Of a stretch of 9,032 nt of DNA, positions 1 to 5,677 are shown piece after piece. This DNA comes from an uncultured Devosia sp. (lineage in GTDB: Bacteria; Pseudomonadota; Alphaproteobacteria; Rhizobiales; Devosiaceae): positions 1 to 9,032 of the forward strand of contig CAJYKO010000012.1 of the NCBI GenBank assembly GCA_913775215.1, given 5' to 3'. Each line of letters begins with the position of its first letter. Position 1 is the first letter of the stretch. The position numbers and the translations under genes are program-made. The notes under the pieces were generated by a model. That model was not told the DNA's origin. It searched no databases and was given only the letters and a program-made list of their open reading frames with translations.

Positions 1-929
1 GGCACGATGCCGGTGCGCAGCCGCACGAGACGCGCATGGGCCAGAATGAGCCCAATAAGAAGGGCCTTCTGCTCACCGGTCGATCCGAGTGCTGCCGGCA
101 TGTGCTTTTGCGCATGGAGGACTTCGAGATCGACCCGGTGTGGGCCTGATGTGGTGCGTCCAGCCGCGCGATCAAGGCCACGCGCCGCATGCCAGCGCTG
201 CGTCAGCAGCGTCTCGAGTTCGGCCGAGGTCGCGGCTTCCGCGCCATCTTCGAAAAGGGGCGTCAACGACAAGATGGCGGCCGGAAAACTGGCATCATCG
301 AGACTTTCGACGATCAGCGACTGGAGATGGGCGAGACTATCGGTGCGGTTGAGATGGATCGAGGCGCCAAGTTCTGCCATCTGCGCCTCGACGGCGGAGA
401 GCCAGCGGGGGTCCGAGCCATCTTCCAGGAGCTTGTTGCGCTGGCGCATGGCTTTCTCATAATCGCCAACGGCCGAAGAGTGGGACGGTATGAGCGTGGT
501 CACCAGCCGATCGAGAAAGCGCCTGCGCTCGCCTGCAGGGCCGGAAAAAAGCCCATCCATGGCCGGGGTCAGCCAAAGGACGCGCAAATAATCGCTCATC
601 GCTTCGATCGAGCGCGCATTGGCGCCATTGACGCGGACGCGGCGGCCGCCATCGGGCGTGGCGCCGGTGCCGATATCTGCGGGACCGGCCTCTGTTTCGA
701 TGGTCGCTGCCACGGCCCAGCCGATATCGGCACCTTGGCTCTGCAGGGTTTCAAAACTGGCGCCGCGCAGGCCGCGACCGGGGGAAAGAACCGATATCGC
801 CTCAAGCAGATTGGTCTTGCCCGAGCCGTTGGGCCCGGTCAGCACGACATGACGCGCGTCGAGGTCGAGCGCAGCCGAGGCATAATTTCGGAAGGCGGTG
901 AGGCGAAGACGGGAGATGTGGCGGATCAT
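1..929 (-). CDS. recF: DNA replication and repair protein RecF, C-terminus cut by window edge
   Basis: RecF is a cytoplasmic SMC-like ATPase that, with RecO and RecR, loads RecA onto gapped single-stranded DNA. The frame is open from an ATG at 929 down to base 3, giving 309 residues with no stop, so the gene runs off the left edge. The N-terminus MIRHISRLRLTAFRNY is typical. A Walker A motif GPNGSGKT lies at residues 32-39. Other RecF-like segments are GERRRFLDRLV, MRQRNKLL, GPHR (262-265) and the ABC-type signature STGEQK (283-288). The family is about 360-400 residues, so roughly 60-80 residues, including the Walker B and D-loop, should lie outside. It follows dnaN on the same strand after 85 bases that hold a strong hairpin, and is probably co-transcribed with it. 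The ribosome binding site is weak (AAGCGGA). Identification is firm; only the missing end is unknown. Confidence 0.96.
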   Translation of the reverse strand, partial: MIRHISRLRLTAFRNYASAALDLDARHVVLTGPNGSGKTNLLEAISVLSPGRGLRGASFETLQSQGADIGWAVAATIETEAGPADIGTGATPDGGRRVRVNGANARSIEAMSDYLRVLWLTPAMDGLFSGPAGERRRFLDRLVTTLIPSHSSAVGDYEKAMRQRNKLLEDGSDPRWLSAVEAQMAELGASIHLNRTDSLAHLQSLIVESLDDASFPAAILSLTPLFEDGAEAATSAELETLLTQRWHAARGLDRAAGRTTSGPHRVDLEVLHAQKHMPAALGSTGEQKALLIGLILAHARLVRLRTGIV

Positions 930-947
930 ATTTTTGGTCCGCTTGAG

Positions 948-992
948 GAAGGTTCCCTCGCCCGGCCTTTTGGGCTGGGCGAGGGAACCTTC
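948..992 (-). promoter_or_regulatory. Perfect 16-bp hairpin between dnaN and recF
   Basis: Bases 948-963 are the exact reverse complement of 977-992, and the inner bases 964-967 and 973-976 can extend the stem to about 20 bp with a loop of about 5 bases. The element fills half of the dnaN-recF gap, 22 bases after the dnaN stop and 18 bases before the recF ATG. On the minus-strand transcript the hairpin is not followed by a U-run (the following bases are CTCAAGCGGACC), so it is not a standard intrinsic terminator. It could be an attenuator, an mRNA-stability or processing element that lowers recF relative to dnaN, or a copy of a dispersed palindromic repeat. Seen directly: the palindrome and its position. 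Inferred: any function. Confidence 0.7.
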
Positions 993-1014
993 ATTTCTAA
1001 GTCAGGTCTGATAA

Positions 1015-2136
1015 TTACACGCGCATCGGCATCAGCACGTAAAGTGCATTCGCCTCACCCTCTTCCTTCACCAAGGTCGGAGAATTGGCGTCGTTGAAGA
1101 GGAAAACCGCGCTTTCCGAGCGGATTTGACCGATGATGTCGAGGAGATAGCGGGCGTTGAACCCGATTTCGAAGGCGTCGATGTCGAAGTCGACCGCGAG
1201 TTCTTCGCTGGCCGTGCCGTGGTCGGGATTGGTGACGGAGAGTTCAAGGAGGCCATCGTGCGCCGAGAGCTTGACGGCCTTGCCGCCACGGTCCGAGGCA
1301 ATGGTCGAGACGCGATCGACGGCCACGGCAAAGGCGCCGCGATCGACCAGCATCTGCTTTTCATTGTTCTTCGGGGTCACGCGATCATAGTCGGGGAAGG
1401 TGCCCTCGATGAGCTTCGAGAGCAGGACCACCGGGCCGACAGTAAAGCGGATCTTGGTGTCCGAGACTTCGACATGGACATCGCCCTCGACGCCATCGAG
1501 CAGTTTCTGGACTTCCCCGACGGTCTTTTTCGGCACGATGATACCACTCATGCCGCCAGCGCCTTCGGGCGCTGCGATTTCGGCGCGCGCCATGCGGTGA
1601 CCATCGGTGGCGACGGCGCGGAAGAGCGAACCAACTTGCGAGTTTTCGACGGCGTGGAAATATATGCCGTTGAGATAGTAGCGCGTTTCTTCGTTCGAGA
1701 TCGCGAACTGGGTGCGCTCGATCAATTCGCGCAGCAAAGCCGCAGACACGTCGAATTCATGCGCGAAGGCGCCGGACTTGAGGTCCGGGAAAGAGTCTGG
1801 CGAAAGGCAAGCGAGATTGAAGCGCGAGCGGCCGGAGGTGAGAACCATGTTCTCCCCGCCATCGGTTTCGAGCCGGACTTCGGCGCCGTCGGCAAGCTTG
1901 CGCACAATTTCATAAAGCGTATGAGCGGGGACCGTCGTCGTGCCGGGGGTCGACACCATCGCCGGTACCGATTCAGTCACCTCGATATCGAGGTCGGTGG
2001 CGCGCAATTCGACATGGTCGTCGCTGGCCTTGAACAATACGTTGGCCAGGATCGGATAGGTGTTGCGGCGTTCAACCACCCGATGCACATGGCTCAGCGA
2101 CTTGAGCAGATGGTTGCGTTCGAGCGTGACTTTCAT
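1015..2136 (-). CDS. dnaN: DNA polymerase III beta subunit (sliding clamp)
   Basis: DnaN is the ring-shaped homodimeric clamp that tethers DNA polymerase III and other repair and replication factors to DNA. The product from the chosen start is 373 residues, the usual length for three repeated clamp domains. Family features are the N-terminus MKVTLERNHLLKSLSHVHRVVERRNTYPILANVL, the segment ATDLDIEV near residues 50-57, ATDGHRMA in the middle domain, and the C-terminus YVLMPMRV, which resembles the conserved clamp tail next to the binding pocket. I chose the ATG at 2136 because MKVTLER is the family N-terminus; an in-frame ATG at 2145 would add MPI. The only SD-like match, AGGA at 2149-2152, is 3 bases from the upstream ATG and 12 from the chosen one, so it does not settle the start. 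The gene lies downstream of the small secreted protein and upstream of recF, all co-directional. Confidence 0.98.
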   Translation of the reverse strand: MKVTLERNHLLKSLSHVHRVVERRNTYPILANVLFKASDDHVELRATDLDIEVTESVPAMVSTPGTTTVPAHTLYEIVRKLADGAEVRLETDGGENMVLTSGRSRFNLACLSPDSFPDLKSGAFAHEFDVSAALLRELIERTQFAISNEETRYYLNGIYFHAVENSQVGSLFRAVATDGHRMARAEIAAPEGAGGMSGIIVPKKTVGEVQKLLDGVEGDVHVEVSDTKIRFTVGPVVLLSKLIEGTFPDYDRVTPKNNEKQMLVDRGAFAVAVDRVSTIASDRGGKAVKLSAHDGLLELSVTNPDHGTASEELAVDFDIDAFEIGFNARYLLDIIGQIRSESAVFLFNDANSPTLVKEEGEANALYVLMPMRV

Positions 2137-2170
2137 AATCGGCATCTATCCTGGCGATATGCAACGGCGA

Positions 2171-2188
2171 CCCCGGCCAAGGCCGGGC
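2171..2188 (-). repeat. GC-rich palindrome in the dnaN leader
   Basis: CCCGGCC at 2172-2178 pairs exactly with GGCCGGG at 2181-2187 around a two-base centre. It lies about 35 bases upstream of the dnaN start, within the presumed 5' leader. Such short CCGG-type palindromes are often dispersed in GC-rich alphaproteobacterial genomes, but that cannot be tested from one window. It could also form a hairpin that affects dnaN translation. The rest of the interval 2189-2295 shows no confident sigma-70 promoter; the best minus-strand candidate, TTGCCA with a 16-base spacer to TAAACG, is weak. Confidence 0.45.
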
Positions 2189-2274
2189 TGCGACGTTTAC
2201 AGTTTCATAAGATATTGGCAAGGGCAGTGAGGCGTTTAGCCCGGCAGAGGGACTAGCCTATCGGGGTTTTCCGC

Positions 2275-2291
2275 AAAAAAGCACAAGGCGC
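2275..2291 (-). terminator. Weak terminator-like element after the TonB-like gene
   Basis: On the minus strand, just after the stop of the small secreted protein gene, a four-pair stem (GCGC/GTGC, one G-U pair) with a CTT loop is followed directly by six T residues (complement of 2275-2280). The stem is short, so termination, if any, would be partial and readthrough into dnaN is plausible. Confidence 0.25.
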
Positions 2292-2295
2292 GGGC

Positions 2296-2676
2296 TCAGC
2301 TCTGGAAATAGATGGTTACGGAAAACTCTTCGTCCGTTTTGGCACCAAGCGCCACAAGCCCCTCGAAAGGCACGCATTTTTTGACCGCATCGAGGATGCT
2401 GCGGGCCAGAAGCGGATGCTTGCTCGCAAGCTTGGCATCATCGGGCGAAAAGGCGGCGTCACCATTAAGGCGCCCATCGCCAAAGAAGACGATATCAAGC
2501 GCAAGGCGCTGCGCCGTTTCGCCCGGCGGCACATTCCAGCAGGCCATAAGCTGCTGCTGGACGCGAACGGCAATGGCCTGGTTTTGTTTGGCCATAGCCT
2601 CTGGCGAGAGGCCCTGAGCGAAAACGGGGGTCACCAGGAGGACACTGGCAAAGGCAACGGCGAGAAACTGATTCAT
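2296..2676 (-). CDS. Small secreted protein with TolA/TonB C-terminal-like domain, function unknown
   Basis: I do not recognise a named gene. The 126-residue product starts with a clear signal peptide (MNQFLAVAFASVLLVTPVFA, probable cleavage after A20), so it is likely periplasmic. The mature part starts with a short Gln/Ala-rich stretch (21-42). It then has a domain whose pattern fits the TolA/TonB C-terminal fold: CWNVPPG (46-52), a beta-like run LALDIVFFGDGRLNG (58-72), a helix LLARSILDAVKKCVPF (89-104) and a final strand FSVTIYFQS. Cys46 and Cys101 are placed to form one disulfide, as in TolA domain III. Unlike TolA or TonB it lacks a retained N-terminal anchor and a long linker. The ATG at 2676 is chosen because GGAG sits 6 bases upstream; a TTG at 2691 is also in frame but unlikely. 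It lies between dnaA and dnaN, with a probable promoter at 2736-2763. The domain assignment is by pattern only. Confidence 0.82.
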   Translation of the reverse strand: MNQFLAVAFASVLLVTPVFAQGLSPEAMAKQNQAIAVRVQQQLMACWNVPPGETAQRLALDIVFFGDGRLNGDAAFSPDDAKLASKHPLLARSILDAVKKCVPFEGLVALGAKTDEEFSVTIYFQS

Positions 2677-2735
2677 CACGCGCTCCTGCAAACCATGTCA
2701 GGCCGAAACGTGGCGGATTGCCAGTTGGAGAGAAA

Positions 2736-2763
2736 CTTATATTGGGCGTGGCCAAAAGGTCGC
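2736..2763 (-). promoter_or_regulatory. Possible promoter of the TonB-like gene
   Basis: On the minus strand TATAAG (2736-2741, five of six matches to TATAAT) lies 16 bases downstream of GCGACC (2758-2763), which keeps only the GAC core of TTGACA. It is about 60 bases upstream of the ATG and downstream of the dnaA terminator, a sensible place for an independent promoter. The -10 is good and the -35 poor. Confidence 0.35.
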
Positions 2764-2807
2764 TGCACCCTGGCCCTGCGAGCATTGCTCTCCTGGCGTT
2801 CGATCCT

Positions 2808-2852
2808 AAAATCGCTCCACTGGAGCGATTTTGCGGCGGGCAAGCCCGCCGC
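2808..2852. terminator. Two-hairpin terminator after dnaA, bidirectional in form
   Basis: Directly after the dnaA stop come two adjacent stem-loops. The first met by dnaA transcripts is a 9-bp GC stem (2833-2841 with 2844-2852). The second is a 10- to 12-bp stem (2808-2819 with 2821-2832) whose arms begin with AAAA and end with TTTT, so it has a U-run on either strand. The dnaA transcript thus meets a GC-rich hairpin, then a hairpin ending in U residues. This should isolate dnaA from the TonB-like gene and dnaN. Seen: the stems. Inferred: termination efficiency. Confidence 0.75.
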
Positions 2853-2858
2853 CGACTC

Positions 2859-4322
2859 TCACTCTTCCAGCATGCGCTTCAAAAGTTCGATTTCCTGGCC
2901 GAGTTCGAGATCATCCTTGATCATCTGCTCGACCTTGCGGACCGAGTGGAGAACCGTGGTGTGATCGCGACCACCGAAGCGGCGGCCGATTTCGGGCAGC
3001 GAGCGCGAGGTCAGGGCTTTCGCCAGATACATCGCGATCTGGCGCGGACGGACGACGTCGCGCGAGCGGCGGGCCGAGAGCAGTTCGTTGCGTGGCACCT
3101 TATAGTGGCGCGAGACGATTTTAAGGATGTCTTCGATGCGGACGCGCTTGGCGTCGCGGGCGCGGATCAGGTCGGCCAGGGTCTTTTCGGCCAGCGGCAC
3201 GGTGATCAGTTCACCGGTCAGCTGATTGGCGGCGACGAGGCGATTGACGGCGCCATCGAGATCGCGGCCGTGGCTGGTTACCGCACGGGCGACATAATCG
3301 AGCACGGCAGGCGGGAAATGCATGCCGAAACGGGCGGTCGACTGATCGGCCCGGCGCTGCACGATGGCGCGGCGGAGGTCCATGTCGAAGGTCGAGATCG
3401 GCACGACGAGGCCGCCGGAAAGGCGCGACCGGACGCGTTCGTCGAGCATTTCGAGATCGCGCGGCGGGGCGTCGCCGGCAACGACAACCTGCTTGGCGCC
3501 GGTCAGCAGCGCGCCGAGCGTGTGGCCGAATTCGGTGGCCGACTTGCCCTGCAGGAACTGCATGTCGTCGATCAGCAGCAGATCGACCTTGCGCAGCCAC
3601 TCCTTGAAACCGAGCGCGGACTGGCGCTGCACGGCGGTGATGAAGTGGTACATAAAATGGTCGGCGGTCAGGTAGACGATATTCTTGGAACTATCGGCCT
3701 GGCTGACGGCGTGGGCGATGGCGTTGAGCAGGTGAGACTTGCCGAGGCCAACGGTCGAATGGATATAGACCGGATTGAAGGTGACCGTGTTGTTGATCGC
3801 GGCATTGGCGATTTGCTTGGCGACACCAAAAGCCATTTCATTGGCTTCGCCCGACACGAAAGTGTCGAAAGTCATGCGGGAATCGATGGCACTACCGGCA
3901 AGGGCATCACCCTTCTGGGCCTCGCGCACCAGGCGCGCAACCGGAGCGGCAGCGACCGGCTCGACAGCGGCCGAAACAGGCGCAGCGACTTTGGCCACCG
4001 GGGCACTTTCGACTGGCTCGGGTGCGGAAACCGGAGCGGGAGCAAGGCGCGGACGGGCTTGACCATTGACGCGGAGGGTCACCTGTAAACGCCCGGCTTC
4101 CGGGGCATCGTGACGGAAGGCCTCGACAATGCGGTCGGAATAATTGGATTGCACCCAGGAGCAAAGGAACCGGGTGGGGGCCGAGAGATGAACGAGGTCG
4201 TCGACTAGTTCTTCGAGCTCGAGACGAGCAAACCAGGAGGCAAAGACGTCTTCGCCGACTGCAGCTTTGAGACGGGCGCGGACGCGCTCCCAGACATCGC
4301 GCTGAGATGCAGAATCGCTCAT
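2859..4322 (-). CDS. dnaA: Chromosomal replication initiator protein DnaA
   Basis: DnaA is the AAA+ ATPase that binds 9-mer DnaA boxes and opens the origin. The 487-residue form has four domains. Domain I is about 1-87 (DVWERVRARLKAAVGEDVFASWF). Domain II is a Pro/Ala/Val-rich linker, about 88-135. Domain III is the ATPase, with P-loop HSTVGLGKSH (188-197), Walker B LLLIDD (248-253), arginine-finger region ERVRSRLSGG (295-304) and sensor 2 GRDLDGAVNR with Arg353. Domain IV binds DNA, with basic loop SARRSRDVVRPRQ and signature GGRDHTTVLHS (450-460). I chose the ATG at 4322 because AGGCGGTGA, an 8 of 9 match to the SD consensus, ends 7 bases upstream and domain I then begins near residue 10. 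An in-frame ATG at 4412 would add 30 Ser-rich residues; alphaproteobacterial DnaAs often have such extensions, so it remains possible. A strong terminator follows. The first P-loop glycine is serine. Confidence 0.98.
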   Translation of the reverse strand: MSDSASQRDVWERVRARLKAAVGEDVFASWFARLELEELVDDLVHLSAPTRFLCSWVQSNYSDRIVEAFRHDAPEAGRLQVTLRVNGQARPRLAPAPVSAPEPVESAPVAKVAAPVSAAVEPVAAAPVARLVREAQKGDALAGSAIDSRMTFDTFVSGEANEMAFGVAKQIANAAINNTVTFNPVYIHSTVGLGKSHLLNAIAHAVSQADSSKNIVYLTADHFMYHFITAVQRQSALGFKEWLRKVDLLLIDDMQFLQGKSATEFGHTLGALLTGAKQVVVAGDAPPRDLEMLDERVRSRLSGGLVVPISTFDMDLRRAIVQRRADQSTARFGMHFPPAVLDYVARAVTSHGRDLDGAVNRLVAANQLTGELITVPLAEKTLADLIRARDAKRVRIEDILKIVSRHYKVPRNELLSARRSRDVVRPRQIAMYLAKALTSRSLPEIGRRFGGRDHTTVLHSVRKVEQMIKDDLELGQEIELLKRMLEE

Positions 4323-4476
4323 GACAGGTTCACCGCCTGGGGTAACGGAAGAGGAGGAAGGAGAGGCGGCCACTGACCAATCCTCCCTGCCCGCAATTGC
4401 CTGTCGCATCATGGTTTCTCAGCCCTGTTTCGTTGTGTCCGATCGGTCCGCGTGCCGTCGTGACGAATGTGTTTGT

Positions 4477-4492
4477 CTCGTTTGGGAACGAG
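4477..4492. other. Small hairpin in the presumed dnaA leader
   Basis: CTCGTT (4477-4482) pairs exactly with AACGAG (4487-4492) around a four-base loop. It is about 65 bases upstream of the longer possible dnaA start, so it could lie in the dnaA 5' untranslated region. No U-run follows on either strand. Confidence 0.4.
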
Positions 4493-4570
4493 CACCACCC
4501 TGCCTCCCCGGAGAGGGGAAACATTGAACCATCGACATTGCTGCCTTTGGCCTATCGAATTTTCAGTGAG

Positions 4571-4620
4571 TCCGGCGTGAGCCGGAAACTATCTCGTCGT
4601 GCCACCCCGGAGAAATCCGG
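4571..4620. other. Pair of hairpins with GNRA loops on the plus strand
   Basis: TCCGGC (4571-4576) pairs with GCCGGA (4581-4586) around GTGA, and CCGGA (4607-4611) pairs with TCCGG (4616-4620) around GAAA. Read on the plus strand both loops fit the GNRA tetraloop pattern; read on the minus strand they do not. They lie 160-210 bases upstream of the longer dnaA start. They may be leader structure of dnaA or chance. Confidence 0.35.
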
Positions 4621-4803
4621 ACGCACATCGACTGGATAAATTGGTCATAATTAGCCCATGCCCGCTCTCGCCTAAGGGTTCGAGAGAGCTCCCAATACTT
4701 GCCCCGAAGTGAACTGCCTGCACCGTGCCAGGGTCGTTTGGGCGCCCCGTTTTCCGTGCTGACCAGATTACTTTAGGGGGTTGGTTTTAGCCCCGCAACA
4801 GGT

Positions 4804-5050
4804 GAATCGTTGAAATAGGGTCTTGACTCAGACGCAGAGATTTAACCCTTCCGCGAGGGCCAAAATTGCCTTTCCACAAGAGCCTGTGACTCCATACAGA
4901 ATCGGTTTTTCCCAGAGTTAAGGAGCGGTGAAAAAAATGTTCTTGGCCGCTCCGTCCACCGATTTTATGTCGACTTGATCGAAGTTTAGCCTTAGCCCTG
5001 ATTTGGAGCTAACGCTTTCTGATTCAAGGGCTTTCAAGTCTGTTTGATTC
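4804..5050. promoter_or_regulatory. Cluster of GANTC (CcrM methylation) sites
   Basis: Six GANTC sites occur in 247 bases: 4804, 4825, 4888, 4899, 5021 and 5046, with a seventh outlier at 4568. About one per 256 bases would be expected at even base composition. In alphaproteobacteria with CcrM, GANTC methylation state couples transcription to replication through GcrA, and in Caulobacter it influences dnaA expression. The first four sites form two pairs 21 and 11 bases apart, close to whole helical turns. The enrichment is seen; the cell-cycle role is inferred from other species. Confidence 0.55.
4922..4953. repeat. 7-bp inverted repeat with AT-rich spacer
   Basis: GGAGCGG (4922-4928) is repeated in reverse complement at 4947-4953 with an 18-base spacer that includes a run of seven A. 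Arms about two helical turns apart would suit a dimeric DNA-binding protein. It lies inside the GANTC cluster. It may also be chance in GC-rich arms. Confidence 0.3.
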
Positions 5051-5130
5051 AATCCACAGGCTTATTCACCCCGTCACGCAACCATCATATGACAGGTGGG
5101 CGACAAAAAACTTGCCAATTTTAGCCCAAG

Positions 5131-5154
5131 AAAAAAGGCTCCTTGCGGAGCCTT
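5131..5154 (-). terminator. Intrinsic terminator of rpsT
   Basis: On the minus strand an 8-bp stem AAGGCTCC/GGAGCCTT (arms 5147-5154 and 5135-5142) with a GCAA tetraloop is followed by a T-run (complement of 5131-5136). It lies about 50 bases after the rpsT stop and is a textbook rho-independent terminator. It should stop rpsT and mutM transcripts before the dnaA region. Confidence 0.9.
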
Positions 5155-5204
5155 GTTTCCTTATCGACCGCGTCTGCCTTTCCGGCGCCGCAGTCCCTGT
5201 CGTC

Positions 5205-5471
5205 TTAGGCCTGAAGAGCCTTGACGCGGCTGTTGAGGCGGCTGACCTTGCGGGCAGCAAGATTGGCATGAACGATGCCCTTGGTGGCGGCGCGGTTGAT
5301 TTCCGGCTCGGCTGCCTTGAGGGCAGCGAAGGCAACGGCGTGGTCGCCAGCGGTGATCGCTTCTTCGACCTTGCGGATGAAGGTGCGAACGCGCGAACGG
5401 CGCGACTTGTTGACCGCGGTGCGGGCAGCGATCTTGCGGGTCGCCTTCTTGGCTGACGGCGTATTGGCCAT
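5205..5471 (-). CDS. rpsT: 30S ribosomal protein S20
   Basis: S20 is a primary binding protein of 16S rRNA in the small ribosomal subunit. The 88-residue basic product begins MANTPSAKKATRKIAARTAVNK and is rich in Lys, Arg and Ala throughout, consistent with the three-helix bundle of the family and its usual length of 85-90. The ATG at 5471 has a good Shine-Dalgarno AGAGGA 5 bases upstream. A promoter at 5579-5607, a leader hairpin at 5551-5567 and a clear terminator at 5131-5154 suggest it forms its own unit, although transcripts from mutM may also read in. In other bacteria S20 represses its own translation; the leader hairpin would be a place to look, but no such site is proven. The position next to dnaA is a conserved trait of Rhizobiales-type genomes. 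Confidence 0.98.
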   Translation of the reverse strand: MANTPSAKKATRKIAARTAVNKSRRSRVRTFIRKVEEAITAGDHAVAFAALKAAEPEINRAATKGIVHANLAARKVSRLNSRVKALQA

Positions 5472-5550
5472 TTCGGTCCTCTTTAATCTCGTCCGGCCGG
5501 CAAGGTCAAAGCCGCTCTAGGCGCCCTAACAAGCCGGGATAAATGAAAGC

Positions 5551-5567
5551 GGCGGCACGCTGCCGCC
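5551..5567 (-). promoter_or_regulatory. Hairpin in the rpsT leader
   Basis: GGCGGCA (5551-5557) pairs exactly with TGCCGCC (5561-5567) around a three-base loop. It lies between the predicted rpsT promoter and start codon, soon after the expected transcription start. On the minus strand it is followed by GCTTTCATTTATCC, only mildly T-rich, so it is a leader structure or a weak attenuator more than a full terminator. Confidence 0.45.
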
Positions 5568-5578
5568 AAGTCGGTGGT

Positions 5579-5607
5579 GCTATAGGGGAAAGGCACCGGG
5601 GCGTCAA
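5579..5607 (-). promoter_or_regulatory. Sigma-70-type promoter for rpsT
   Basis: On the minus strand TTGACG (5602-5607) and TATAGC (5579-5584) are separated by exactly 17 bases. This is five of six matches at -35 and four of six at -10. Transcription would begin near 5572, giving a leader of about 100 bases for rpsT. It is the best promoter visible in the window. Confidence 0.7.
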
Positions 5608-5677
5608 CAGCTTTGGTCCATCGGGCCCGGTTCCGGTAGCAACACGTTAGCATCGAGGCGTATTTAACGCGAATTGG

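Larger units (their letters stand above)
4413..5124. promoter_or_regulatory. dnaA upstream region, possible part of a replication origin
   Basis: About 0.7 kb without a credible gene lies between dnaA and the rpsT terminator. Because that terminator blocks rpsT transcripts, dnaA should start from its own promoter here. On the minus strand I see isolated -10-like boxes (TATGAT near 5086, TAAAAT near 4965) but none with a convincing -35. The region also holds several short hairpins near dnaA (4477-4686), a GANTC cluster (4804-5050), a 7-bp inverted repeat (4922-4953) and imperfect DnaA-box-like 9-mers: TTATTCACC at 5062, CAATCCACA at 5050, CTTTCCACA at 4870, and ACTGGATAA at 4631 in reverse. 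No perfect TTATCCACA box is present. The regulatory role is likely; the origin role is uncertain, since in many alphaproteobacteria the origin lies near hemE, which is not in this window. Confidence 0.6.

Noticed and set aside
189..1097. 302-codon open frame on the plus strand opposite recF
   Set aside because: RecF motifs on the minus strand explain this stretch; the plus frame also runs through the dnaN-recF hairpin and into dnaN.
1126..2256. 376-codon open frame on the plus strand opposite dnaN
   Set aside because: Shadow of dnaN; composition (Asp/Gly/Arg/Val rich, no motif) is what an antisense read of a GC-rich gene gives.
2718..4088. 456-codon open frame on the plus strand opposite dnaA
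   Set aside because: It is fully antisense to the conserved dnaA reading frame, has no recognisable domain, and long antisense frames are common in GC-rich coding DNA.
4321..4639. Short frames in and near the dnaA upstream region (64-80 codons, both strands)
   Set aside because: They overlap each other, have no convincing Shine-Dalgarno or domain, and one contains the dnaA start region; non-coding is simpler.
4771..4796. Hairpin GGGGTT/AGCCCC as terminator or small-RNA end
   Set aside because: Only six pairs, one of them G-U, with no U-run on either strand.
4842..4921. Possible CtrA site from TTAA half-sites at 4842 and 4918
   Set aside because: The half-sites are about 76 bases apart, not 7, and do not match a full CtrA box.
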